A DNA stretch of 41,232 bases from an uncultured bacterium (GTDB lineage Bacteria > Cyanobacteriota > Vampirovibrionia > Gastranaerophilales > Gastranaerophilaceae): positions 1 to 41,232 of the forward strand of contig CASEYJ010000005.1 in NCBI GenBank assembly GCA_949292175.1, given 5' to 3'. This document shows, in pieces, positions 33,955-41,232 of the stretch. Each line of letters begins with the position of its first letter. The first letter of the stretch is position 1. Made by a program: the position numbers and the translations under genes. A model generated the notes under the pieces. It made no database searches. It saw nothing but the letters and a program-made list of their open reading frames with translations, and had not been told where the DNA came from.

Positions 33955-34119
33955 ATGGCAAGAATAATAGAAGGTCAACGCAGACTTATAAAGATGTCCG
34001 TTGACGATGTACTAAACATCGTAAGAGAATATCAGCAAATAACGCATAACGCCTGCTGCTACGAACACATACGAGAAATACTGCATAATACAGATTTCTA
34101 TATTCCGGAAGACGTCTAA
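33955..34119 (+). CDS. Small unknown protein (54 aa)
   Basis: A short frame from ATG at 33955 to TAA at 34119 begins MARIIEGQRRLIKMSVDDVL and ends FYIPEDV. A strong ribosome site (AAAGGAAGG, 5 nt spacing) precedes it, and TATAAC at 33931-33936 could be a -10 box. The protein is soluble, with a CC pair and an HIREILH helix. I do not recognise it; the N-terminal half looks like a small helical adaptor. Its stop codon directly abuts the end of the convergent PSP1 gene. The upstream 170 bp to nfeD hold no other feature. Confidence 0.7.
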   Translation: MARIIEGQRRLIKMSVDDVLNIVREYQQITHNACCYEHIREILHNTDFYIPEDV

Positions 34120-35049
34120 CTACACATTTCCGGTAGAACTGTTTCTATCATCCTCGAGCTGCTTAATATCGATTGAACCCTCAGCTTCTTCAACATAAGC
34201 ATTACTGATAGGCATAACATCAATTTCAACGTTAACATCAGCATCAACCATTTCGATGTCACTTTTCGGAAATTCTTTAATTTTTCCATCTTCCATTTTG
34301 ACAGCAACTGTTCCGCTGAGAAATTGCAAATAACAAACCTTACCAAGCCCATCTGATGTCATAACAGAAGAACCGATAGGCGGCATACCCTTAGCAGCAT
34401 CAATGTAATTTGCATATTCATACGTTAAACAACACAACAATCTGCCGCAAGTTCCTGAAATTTTCCCAGGAGCAATTGGCATACCCTGATCCTTTGCCAA
34501 TTTAACGTTAATAGTCGCAAACTTTCTCAAAAAAGAAGAACAACAGAATGGTCTGCCACAAATACCTACGCCATCAAGAATAGAGGTCTCATCTCTCACA
34601 CCAATATGTCTGAGGTCAATTCTCACACGTGTAAACACTTGAGTCAAATCTTTTAACAACGCCCTAAAATCAACTCTTTCAGGCGCGGTATAATAAAAAG
34701 TAATTTTGCGTCTGTCAAATGTAATACGGCATTGAACAAGATTCATCACTAACTTATGCTGTTTAATAAGAGCCTGACATTTAAAGAAAGATTCAACTTC
34801 ATCCTTTCTAATCTCCTCTAGGACTTTCATATCCTGATGGTTTAAGGTTCTCAAAACAGTAAAAGGCTGAGGCTTAACCTTTGATGACTCCCAAAGTCTT
34901 GCAATCTCTTTATTAACAAGCTCAACTTTTAAAGCTTCCTCACCTTTTTCAGTTCGAACAAGAACCAACTGCCCCTCTTCAACAGTAATATTGTCAGGTA
35001 CATTCAAAGGATAAAATGTATTCTTTAAATATTTAACGGCATATTTCAT
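34120..35049 (-). CDS. PSP1-domain protein, RicT/YaaT type (309 aa)
   Basis: The PSP1 core is visible: VEEGQLVLVRTEKGEEALKV, KVLRTLNHQD-like, then FYYTAPERVDFRALLKDL and RVRIDLRHIGVRDE. Two cysteine clusters follow, CGRPFCCSSFL and CGRLLCCLTYEY, which in Bacillus RicT bind an iron-sulfur cluster in the RicAFT complex that affects RNase Y. The C-terminal 60 residues are acidic. The start codon overlaps the gpsA stop in TAATG, so the genes are coupled. RicA and RicF partners are not in the window. It is convergent with the 54-residue gene. Confidence 0.92.
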   Translation of the reverse strand: MKYAVKYLKNTFYPLNVPDNITVEEGQLVLVRTEKGEEALKVELVNKEIARLWESSKVKPQPFTVLRTLNHQDMKVLEEIRKDEVESFFKCQALIKQHKLVMNLVQCRITFDRRKITFYYTAPERVDFRALLKDLTQVFTRVRIDLRHIGVRDETSILDGVGICGRPFCCSSFLRKFATINVKLAKDQGMPIAPGKISGTCGRLLCCLTYEYANYIDAAKGMPPIGSSVMTSDGLGKVCYLQFLSGTVAVKMEDGKIKEFPKSDIEMVDADVNVEIDVMPISNAYVEEAEGSIDIKQLEDDRNSSTGNV

Positions 35050-36050
35050 TAAACGTATCTTTCTTCTTCTTTCAACTTTCTATTCATCAATTTTGACAAC
35101 AATTCTCCAGGAGTTATGTCTGTATAAACAGCCTCATATATAGCACTTGAAACCGGTACTTCAATATCAAGTTTTTTAGCAAGTTCGCAAATCGCCTTTG
35201 ATGTTTTCACACCCTCAGCAACAGATCCTAACTCTCTAAGAATATCGTCAATTTTCTTACCTTTACCAAGCATTGAACCAACAGTATAATTTCTTGACAT
35301 TGGGCTGGAACAAGTGGCTATTAAATCACCCATTCCTGACAAACCGTAAAGAGTAGACGGATTTGCACCAAGATTAATACTAACCCTAACAATTTCTGCC
35401 ATACCGCGAGTAAGAAGAGTTCCTGCACAGTTATCGCCCAAGTTCATCTCATGAGCAAAACCTGAAGCAATAGCGATAACGTTTTTCAAACTACCGCCAA
35501 GTTCGACTCCAATCACATCACTATTGGTATACAATCTAAATTTTCCTGGAACATTGCAAGCATGTTGAACAAACTCGGCAACTTTCATATCTTCACTGGC
35601 AACACAAGCAGCTGTCGGCTTTCCTGCAAGAACTTCTTTCGCCAAGGTTGGCCCTGATAAAATTGCCAATTTTTGTTCAGGCAAAACTTCTTTTATAACT
35701 TCAGACATTCTCATCAGAGATGGTAACTCAATACCTTTTGAAGCATTAACCAAAACTTGTTCAGATTTAATACCTGCAGTCTTTAAGTGCTCACAAACAT
35801 CTCTCACACCAGATGTTGCTACAACGGAGAGAATTATTTCAGCATCCTTAATCGAACTTTCAAGATCTGACGTAATACAAACCTTGTCTGCAAGCTGAAC
35901 TTCCAACGGCTTAGACGTATGCTTATTATTTATTAAATCATCGCTTAAATCCTGAGCTCTGCCCCAAACAGTAATTTCACCAAAATTATTAGTCAAAAGC
36001 CAAGCTAAAGTAAGCCCCCAACATCCTGCACCTAAAACTGTTAATTTCAT
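35049..36050 (-). CDS. gpsA: Glycerol-3-phosphate dehydrogenase GpsA (333 aa)
   Basis: GpsA reduces dihydroxyacetone phosphate to sn-glycerol 3-phosphate for phospholipid synthesis. The NAD(P) loop is LGAGCWGLTLAWLL (consensus GAGxWG), followed by VNASKGIEL, LSGPTLAKEV (usually GPSFA), the catalytic region GVELGGSLKNVIAIASGF with its lysine, TRGMAEIVR, and GLSGMGDLIATCSSPMSRNY. Length is typical. The stop codon overlaps the PSP1 start and murQ lies 15 bp upstream on the same strand, giving a tight leftward unit. Confidence 0.96.
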   Translation of the reverse strand: MKLTVLGAGCWGLTLAWLLTNNFGEITVWGRAQDLSDDLINNKHTSKPLEVQLADKVCITSDLESSIKDAEIILSVVATSGVRDVCEHLKTAGIKSEQVLVNASKGIELPSLMRMSEVIKEVLPEQKLAILSGPTLAKEVLAGKPTAACVASEDMKVAEFVQHACNVPGKFRLYTNSDVIGVELGGSLKNVIAIASGFAHEMNLGDNCAGTLLTRGMAEIVRVSINLGANPSTLYGLSGMGDLIATCSSPMSRNYTVGSMLGKGKKIDDILRELGSVAEGVKTSKAICELAKKLDIEVPVSSAIYEAVYTDITPGELLSKLMNRKLKEEERYV

Positions 36051-36065
36051 ATTCTTTATCTCTCC

Positions 36066-36959
36066 CTATACTGCAAGCTTTGTTTTCAAAAGTTTTCTTA
36101 AAACACCGCCATGCTTTTTAAGTTCTAATCTTGCTGTCTCAATATCCATCTTCATTATAACAGATACAATCGCAGTTTTAATTTCCCAATCAGACTTTAA
36201 CAATGCTGCCAACGCCTCACTATGGGAAACTCCAGCAATTTGAGCCACAATTCTAATAGCTCTATCTTTTAATTTTTCGTTAACTGCCTGCAAATCTATC
36301 ATAAAGTTTTCATAAGTTTTACCAATTTTTATCATAGAACCTGTTGTCAACATATTCAAAATCATTTTTTGAGCAGTACCGGCTTTCAAACGACTTGATC
36401 CCGCAATAACTTCAGGCCCAACTTCAACACAAATAACCAAACCGGCTTCTTCTGCAATTCTTGCCTTATGGTTACAAGTTATCGCAATAGTTTTACAATT
36501 TACTTCATCCGCCTGCGCTAAAACACCCAAAAGGTATTTAGGATTTCCACTGGCTGAAATAACTACCGCAACATCTTTGTCTGTTAATACTTTTGCATCC
36601 TCTTTACCAAGTTCAAAATTATCTTCCGCACCCTCAACAGATTTTCTCATAGCACCATCACCACCGGCAATAATACCTTGAACCATATCTGGGGAAACGC
36701 TAAAAGTCGGAGGACATTCTGACGCATCTAAAATTCCAAGCCTTCCTGAAGTTCCGGCTCCAAAATAGAATAAACGTCCACCTTTCAAAAACTGCTTAGC
36801 TATCAAATCAATCGCCTGAGCAATTTCGTCTCCGGCATCTTCTACGGCAAGCGCAACAAGTTTATCCTCTTCATTCATCTTTCTAACGATTTCACGAGTA
36901 GGAAGTATGTCGATATCCTTTGTATTTTCGTTACGAAACTCTGTAATAATGTCACTCAT
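36066..36959 (-). CDS. murQ: N-acetylmuramic acid 6-phosphate etherase MurQ (297 aa)
   Basis: MurQ removes the lactyl ether of MurNAc 6-phosphate to yield GlcNAc 6-phosphate in cell-wall recycling. Its SIS domain shows GRLFYFGAGTSGRLGILDASECPPTF (in parts), AGGDGAMRKSVEGAED with the catalytic glutamate, AVVISASGNPKYLLG and AGSSRLKAGTAQKMILNMLTT. Length fits (about 300). No kinase (AnmK/MurK) or MurNAc transporter is adjacent. The lytic transglycosylase at 23324 would produce anhydro-MurNAc, so recycling is plausible. It lies 15 bp before gpsA and 45 bp after ribH on the same strand. Confidence 0.96.
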   Translation of the reverse strand: MSDIITEFRNENTKDIDILPTREIVRKMNEEDKLVALAVEDAGDEIAQAIDLIAKQFLKGGRLFYFGAGTSGRLGILDASECPPTFSVSPDMVQGIIAGGDGAMRKSVEGAEDNFELGKEDAKVLTDKDVAVVISASGNPKYLLGVLAQADEVNCKTIAITCNHKARIAEEAGLVICVEVGPEVIAGSSRLKAGTAQKMILNMLTTGSMIKIGKTYENFMIDLQAVNEKLKDRAIRIVAQIAGVSHSEALAALLKSDWEIKTAIVSVIMKMDIETARLELKKHGGVLRKLLKTKLAV

Positions 36960-37004
36960 GCCTGTACCTCCTTATAAATTATAAACACGTTTAGAATGCA
37001 GTTC

Positions 37005-37463
37005 TTACAACTTCATCAAATTAGCCATTTCAATAGCAGCCTTAGCAGCTTCTGAGCCCTTATTACCAGCCTTAGTACCAGCTCTTTCAATTGCTTGTTC
37101 AATATTTTCAGTAGTCAAAACTCCAAAGATAACAGGAATTTCGCACTGCAAACCAACCTGAGCAATTCCTTTAGAAAGCTCAGCACTTACGTAATCGAAA
37201 TGTGCTGTTGCGCCTTTAATTATAGCCCCAAGAGTAATAATAGCATTATATTTACCTGTTTTAGCAAACTTCAACGCAGCAAGCGGAATTTCAAACGCAC
37301 CAGGAACCTTAACAATATCAATATTATCAGGGTTAACTCCATGACGTCTAAGTTCATCAATCGCTCCTGACAACAATTTTGAACCAATAAAGTCGTTAAA
37401 ACGAGATATTACTATACAAAATTTTTCATCACTTACAACAAGTTGACCTTCATATGTTTTCAT
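37005..37463 (-). CDS. ribH: 6,7-dimethyl-8-ribityllumazine synthase RibH (152 aa)
   Basis: RibH joins 5-amino-6-ribitylaminouracil with dihydroxybutanone phosphate, the penultimate step of riboflavin synthesis. Characteristic are [10 protein letters not shown] near residue 18, [27 protein letters not shown] with the catalytic histidine, and [30 protein letters not shown]. Length is typical for icosahedral or pentameric RibH. No other rib genes are adjacent and no FMN riboswitch is seen. It probably begins or joins the leftward set ending in PSP1. Confidence 0.97.
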   Translation of the reverse strand: MKTYEGQLVVSDEKFCIVISRFNDFIGSKLLSGAIDELRRHGVNPDNIDIVKVPGAFEIPLAALKFAKTGKYNAIITLGAIIKGATAHFDYVSAELSKGIAQVGLQCEIPVIFGVLTTENIEQAIERAGTKAGNKGSEAAKAAIEMANLMKL

Positions 37464-37514
37464 TTATTTTCTCCACACATCCTGTAATCTACCCTTATTT
37501 TACAACATTAAGAA

Positions 37515-38219
37515 CTATTTTACAAGCAGTGGTGCGAAAATCTTATAAAAAATATATATGGAAGTTAAAACCAAAAGAACGCCACTTATCTTCATAAGCC
37601 AATCGGAAACCCTATAAAAATTCTTAGAAGTTTTAAGCTTTGATGTCAAAACTCCGGCAAAAACGAGAATAAACCCTTGCCCTAAAGAAAATAAGAACAG
37701 CATTATTACTGACTGAGTAAGACTTGCAGACAAAGAAGCAAATGCCATAATTGCCGCGAGAATCGGAGTTGAACAAGGAGTTCCTGCAAGAGCAACAACC
37801 CCGCCTAATAATAACGGATAAATAAAAGTATTTGTTCCGTCATTTTGAGGCAATTGTTTTACAATTACAGGCAATTCAAAATCAAGAATTCCTACGAGCT
37901 TCAACCCCATAATCATAACAATACTTGCTATAATTACACTAAAATACCCACCCGCAAAAGAAACAAAAACCTTACCTGTGACAGCACAAATTATACCTAT
38001 AACAGAAAATACAATTGCAGAACCGGTTACAAAAAATAAAAGCTGCAAAAACGTTTTTGAAGGTTTCGCATCGGAATACCCGCCAACATAACCGATAATT
38101 ATAGGTAGCATTGCAAGAGAACACGGTGACAAGGAAGCCAACAAGCCTCCAAGAAAAGAAACCGCATACAACAGCAATATACTTGTATCACCAGAAAATA
38201 AGTCAATGTAATTAGTCAT
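37515..38219 (-). CDS. ccdA: CcdA/DsbD-type thiol-transfer membrane protein (234 aa)
   Basis: Six hydrophobic helices carry two conserved cysteine sites: LASLSPCSLAMLPIIIGYVGGY near residue 32 (in parts) and GTPCSTPILAAIMAFAS near 148. These are the redox-active cysteines of CcdA, which passes electrons from cytoplasmic thioredoxin across the inner membrane to periplasmic thiol proteins or cytochrome c maturation. The start overlaps the stop of the upstream thioredoxin-like gene in TAATG, pairing transporter and receiver in one translational unit. Confidence 0.95.
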   Translation of the reverse strand: MTNYIDLFSGDTSILLLYAVSFLGGLLASLSPCSLAMLPIIIGYVGGYSDAKPSKTFLQLLFFVTGSAIVFSVIGIICAVTGKVFVSFAGGYFSVIIASIVMIMGLKLVGILDFELPVIVKQLPQNDGTNTFIYPLLLGGVVALAGTPCSTPILAAIMAFASLSASLTQSVIMLFLFSLGQGFILVFAGVLTSKLKTSKNFYRVSDWLMKISGVLLVLTSIYIFYKIFAPLLVK

Positions 38220-38611
38220 TACTTAAGCCCCTTGAGGTAACCTTCAAAAACCGCCTTATCAACAGCACCTTCAATACGACGAACCTGTTCTCCGTTTGAA
38301 TTCATCAATATAATAGTAGGAACAAGAGTTACATTATATTTTTTAATCCACTCTTGAGTTGAAGGTTTATTATCCTGAACTTGAATTTCAGTTAAAGAAA
38401 TCTTATCCTTATACATTGGATAAATTTCTTTCATAATTTTATTCATAGTTTGACAATCAAGACACATTGCTGATGTAAATTTTATAATTTGAGGCTTTGA
38501 AGTTTTCGCATCAACACTCATTGAATCATTATTACTTGATGAACTCAAAAACATATACCCTAAAATAGGTATAATCAACACGAGTAATACAATAATAATA
38601 TTTTTCTTCAT
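38219..38611 (-). CDS. Membrane-anchored thioredoxin-like protein (130 aa)
   Basis: A hydrophobic N-terminal helix (residues about 4-23, NIIIVLLVLIIPILGYMFL) anchors the protein on the outer face of the inner membrane. The thioredoxin fold follows with the active pair C50-L-D-C53 in KFTSAMCLDCQTMNKIM, the strand LTEIQVQDN and the cis-proline segment VTLVPTIILMNSNG. It is the natural electron acceptor of the CcdA protein encoded next, whose ATG overlaps its stop codon. The substrate (a disulfide protein or apocytochrome) is not shown. Confidence 0.92.
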   Translation of the reverse strand: MKKNIIIVLLVLIIPILGYMFLSSSSNNDSMSVDAKTSKPQIIKFTSAMCLDCQTMNKIMKEIYPMYKDKISLTEIQVQDNKPSTQEWIKKYNVTLVPTIILMNSNGEQVRRIEGAVDKAVFEGYLKGLK

Positions 38612-38689
38612 AATATTCTCCCTTACTTCAAGACAATATTATCATAAAAGAAAACATCATGAATTCAATTGCACAAGTAGAGGAATAAA

Positions 38690-39160
38690 TTAGTCTCTTA
38701 AATTATTTTTAATATCATATACAAATTCGTTTAAAAGAACCATTAATTTATTTAGCCTTGATTTTGGTTTAATTTTATCAGCAGCAACTCCACCTTGAGC
38801 CGCAACAGAAACTCTTCTTGCAAGAGTAGTCGGATAATTTTTTGCAAGCTCACTTATAAAAACATCAGCTTCTTGTTTAAGTGCCGGAATATCATTTATA
38901 GATTGCTCAATAAGTTCAGGAAGTTTTTCCAATCTTCTGGTAGTGAGATCAGAAGCACCCTTCTCATTAGTAGCGTTTTCAAGCTGTCTGTTATATCTTG
39001 AATAATAAGCAACAAGAGCGTTTCCTTGAGTCTTATTCATATTTGCTTCTCTTAAAAAATTTCTTATATAAGTATTTTTTCCCGGAGCATTATTAACAAC
39101 ACTAGTAATCATATTATCTGCATATCTATTTAAGGTCTGAAATTGATTAATTGATGGCAT
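38690..39160 (-). CDS. Unknown helical protein (156 aa)
   Basis: I do not recognise a family. The chain is soluble and almost wholly helical: SINQFQTLNRYADNMITSVV, then a NTYIRNFLREANMNKTQGNALVAYY stretch (in parts), LEKLPELIEQSIND, EADVFISELAKNYP and a basic C-terminus ending KNNLRD. There is no signal peptide. An AAGGAAAA ribosome site lies 4-11 nt before the ATG. It is separated by 78 bp from the thioredoxin gene downstream and by 157 bp from the divergent DXS-like gene, whose unusual promoter lies in that gap. Confidence 0.72.
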   Translation of the reverse strand: MPSINQFQTLNRYADNMITSVVNNAPGKNTYIRNFLREANMNKTQGNALVAYYSRYNRQLENATNEKGASDLTTRRLEKLPELIEQSINDIPALKQEADVFISELAKNYPTTLARRVSVAAQGGVAADKIKPKSRLNKLMVLLNEFVYDIKNNLRD

Positions 39161-39252
39161 AAGATTTTCCTTTATCTTTAAGTAACGTACACTGGTATAA
39201 AATACCGTAAAATAATTTTTTGCTAGTAAATAAAAAAATTTACAAAATCAGC

Positions 39253-39283
39253 TTGACTTAGAGTAAACTCTAGGTCATATAAT
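39253..39283 (+). promoter_or_regulatory. MerR-type promoter of the DXS-like gene
   Basis: TTGACT (39253-39258) and TATAAT (39278-39283) are separated by 19 bp, not 17. The spacer and -35 box contain a dyad at 39254-39277: TGAC-T-TAGAGT, AA, ACTCTA-G-GTCA. An overlong spacer with the operator dyad between the boxes is the signature of MerR-family activator/repressors, and GAGT-n2-ACTC is close to the NmlR/AdhR-type site. The regulator gene is not in the window. Confidence 0.75.
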
Positions 39284-39317
39284 TATAACAAGAAGATGAA
39301 AAAGAAGGGAGAAAAAC

Positions 39318-41072
39318 ATGTCAAAAATTTTGGATAAAATAAATGAACTGAAAGACCTAAAAACGTGTTCTATCAGTGAACTAAACACTCTGGCAGAAGA
39401 AATGCGCGAAGTTATAATTAAAAAAGTAGACACAATTGGAGGCCATATGGGTCCGAACCTTGGCTTTGTAGAACCAACAATTGCGCTACACTACGTATTC
39501 AATTCGCCAACTGACAAATTAGTCTTTGATGTTTCACACCAATGCTATCCGCACAAAATACTTACAGGCAGAAAGGATTATTACCTAAACCCAGAAAAAT
39601 ATACAGAAATTTCAGGCTATACAAACCCAAAAGAAAGTGAACACGATACATTTTTTATCGGACACACTTCAACTTCAGTAAGCCTTGCAACCGGATTAGC
39701 AAAAGCAAGAGACTTAAAAAAAGAAAAAGCTAATATCATCGCGATTATAGGAGACGGCTCCCTAAGCGGCGGAGAAGCTTTTGAAGGGCTAGACAACGCA
39801 GCAGATTTAGGAAGCAACATAATCATTGTAGTAAACGATAATGATATGAGTATTGCCCCTAACGCCGGCGGTATTTACGGAAACTTACAACTTTTAAAAG
39901 ATACAAAAGGACAAGCTGAATGTAATTTCTTCAAGGCTATGGGATTTGATTATATTTACTTGGAAAATGGAAATAACATTGAAGAACTTATCGAAACATT
40001 CAAAAAAGTAAAGGACATTGACCATCCTATCGTTGTTCATATACATACACTTAAAGGTAAAGGCTTAGAACTTGCAGAAGAAAACAAAGAAGCTTTTCAC
40101 TGGATTTTACCGGGGACGGTAGAAAATTTCGGAAAACCTGCAACTCAGGTAGAATGTTATGAAAGTATAACAAAAGATTACCTGCTGCAAAAAAGAGAAA
40201 AAGATAACACTGTTATCGCAATTTCTCCGGCAACTCCGGGAGTATATGGATTTACTCCGGATTTTAGAGAAAAATTACAAGAAGGCTACACCGATGTCGG
40301 TATCTGCGAAGAACATGCAGTTGCTTACGCATCCGGACTTGCAGCTAACGGGGCAAAACCTGTTCTTTGCGTTATGAGTTCATTTATACAAAGAACATAC
40401 GACCAACTATCACAAGATTTAGCTCTAAATTCAAACCCTGCAACTATACTAATCTGGTGGGGCGGAATTTCTGCAGGAGATGCAACCCATCTTGGCTGTT
40501 TTGACATTCCAATCATTAGCAATATTCCAAATATAGTTTATCTTGCGCCAACTACAAAAGAAGAATATCTAAAAATGCTTGATTGGTCAGTTGAACAAAA
40601 TAAATATCCGGTAGCAATAAGAGTTCCGTTTGGTAACTTTGTATCAACCGGAATTGAAGACGATACAGATTACTCACTACTTAACAAATATCAAGTAAAA
40701 GAAAAGGGCAATGAAGTTGCTATTCTTGGGCTTGGAAACTTCTATTACTTAGGAAAACAGGTCAAAGAGGAATTAAAAAATAAACTCGGCATAGATGCAA
40801 CTTTAATTAATCCAAAATTCATAAGCGGTCTTGATAAAGAATTATTGGAAGAATTAAAAAGAGAGCACAAAGTAGTTATCACTCTGGAAGACGGAGTAAA
40901 GGCCGGCGGATTTGGAGAAAAAATTGCATCTTTCTACGGCAATTCAAACATAAAAGTTTTAAATTACGGTGCCGATAAAGAGTTCACTGACAGAATTCCT
41001 TTGGAAGAACTATATCTGCGTTATCATCTTACAAAAGAATTAATTGTTGATGATATTAAAAACTGTCTATAA
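39318..41072 (+). CDS. dxs: Divergent DXS-like thiamine-diphosphate enzyme (584 aa)
   Basis: DXS makes 1-deoxyxylulose 5-phosphate, precursor of isoprenoids, thiamine and (through PdxJ) vitamin B6. Domain 1 shows GGHMGPNLGFVEPTIALHYV (in parts), HQCYPHKILTGR, GHTSTSVSLATG and the ThDP site GDGSLSGGEAFEGLDNA ... VVNDNDMSI. Domain 2 has the catalytic glutamate in GICEEHAVAYASGLA, then GDATHLGCFD and PVAIRVPFGN; domain 3 closes. It is shorter than usual DXS (about 620-640) and differs at conserved places (DATHLG for GPTHHG, RVPFG for RYPRG), so it may be a paralogue with shifted substrate or control. Ribosome site AAGGGAG. Driven by the MerR-type promoter. Confidence 0.85.
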   Translation: MSKILDKINELKDLKTCSISELNTLAEEMREVIIKKVDTIGGHMGPNLGFVEPTIALHYVFNSPTDKLVFDVSHQCYPHKILTGRKDYYLNPEKYTEISGYTNPKESEHDTFFIGHTSTSVSLATGLAKARDLKKEKANIIAIIGDGSLSGGEAFEGLDNAADLGSNIIIVVNDNDMSIAPNAGGIYGNLQLLKDTKGQAECNFFKAMGFDYIYLENGNNIEELIETFKKVKDIDHPIVVHIHTLKGKGLELAEENKEAFHWILPGTVENFGKPATQVECYESITKDYLLQKREKDNTVIAISPATPGVYGFTPDFREKLQEGYTDVGICEEHAVAYASGLAANGAKPVLCVMSSFIQRTYDQLSQDLALNSNPATILIWWGGISAGDATHLGCFDIPIISNIPNIVYLAPTTKEEYLKMLDWSVEQNKYPVAIRVPFGNFVSTGIEDDTDYSLLNKYQVKEKGNEVAILGLGNFYYLGKQVKEELKNKLGIDATLINPKFISGLDKELLEELKREHKVVITLEDGVKAGGFGEKIASFYGNSNIKVLNYGADKEFTDRIPLEELYLRYHLTKELIVDDIKNCL

Positions 41073-41095
41073 AATATAAAAAAGCCCCTCTTTAA

Positions 41096-41216
41096 GCGCG
41101 GTGAGATAAGAAAACAAGCAAAAACCCTTATATCATCGCGTTTATGGACAGCGGGCAAACAGGTTACAAGTGAATAACCAAGCAAAAGGGACGTTATCGA
41201 GAGATAGCGTCCCTTT
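41096..41216. ncRNA. Strongly structured segment at right edge, candidate RNA (strand unknown, truncated)
   Basis: Three hairpins follow the DXS-like gene without a coding frame: a 15-position stem with one mismatch (41096-41110 with 41127-41141), a 5-bp stem GGTTA/TAACC (41162-41166 with 41175-41179), and a 14-bp stem with one G-U pair around GAGA (41185-41198 with 41203-41216). On the minus strand the block ends in GGGGC and six T at about 41080, as a transcript end might. I checked by eye for RNase P RNA, tmRNA and common riboswitch cores and found none. Confidence 0.45.
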
Positions 41217-41232
41217 CTGCATACTACGCCGC

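Noticed and set aside
41096..41232. RNase P RNA, tmRNA, 6S RNA or a cyclic-di-GMP riboswitch at the right edge
   Set aside because: The GAGGAAAGUC/ACAGAA cores, the tmRNA tRNA-like end and the GEMM core spacing were not found; only fragments such as GGGCAAAC occur.

Overview
The window reads as a low-GC, diderm bacterial chromosome that uses the standard stop codons: a programmed frameshift at UGA is retained in the release factor 2 gene. An MlaD/MCE protein, secreted lytic transglycosylase, MurT, a PSP1/RicT protein, YtxH-type small proteins, tRNA genes without encoded CCA, and several lineage-restricted unknowns fit a gut-associated non-photosynthetic cyanobacterium (Gastranaerophilales/Melainabacteria type). 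That placement is inference from gene content and base composition; no marker alignment was possible.

Bases 1 to about 6250 are the right part of an integrated mobile element. It holds a small serine recombinase cut by the left edge, two short genes transcribed leftwards, a divergent control region in which two promoters carry the same operator arm, two unrecognised proteins, a filamentous-phage gpII-like replication initiator behind a repeat-rich candidate origin, a 56-residue gene, and a large serine recombinase. The last gene abuts a tRNA-Leu gene and takes its stop codon from inside that tRNA, so the tRNA 3' side is the likely integration boundary. Two exact tandem 126-bp units with tRNA-acceptor-like ends lie just upstream of the tRNA.

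From 6600 to 19000 the host genes are surE, a candidate terminated small RNA, a leftward cluster of small envelope proteins (two YtxH, one DUF948-like, one membrane protein), the set murT-pdxJ-zinc ribbon, a secreted trehalose-synthase-like GH13 enzyme, a small secreted nuclease-like protein, an MCE protein, a 751-residue membrane protein with three internal repeats that runs into tRNA-Thr, and a SIMPL protein with a small secreted partner.

From 19000 to 29100 come potassium uptake (trkH-trkA), yggT, an MTA phosphorylase, a lytic transglycosylase, prfB with its +1 frameshift, a 5'-nucleotidase-like enzyme, mnmG with a probable leaderless message, and tRNA-Gly whose 3' end is duplicated 172 bp downstream.

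From 29100 to the right edge are mscS-rlmH, a DPP III-like metalloprotein, an SPFH/NfeD pair, a 54-residue gene, a leftward run PSP1-gpsA-murQ-ribH-ccdA-thioredoxin (order reversed in transcription), an unknown, and a divergent DXS-like enzyme. The DXS-like gene is driven by a promoter with a 19-bp spacer filled by a dyad, the hallmark of MerR-family control. A strongly structured, window-truncated segment follows it. No rRNA gene, CRISPR array or defence system was recognised.
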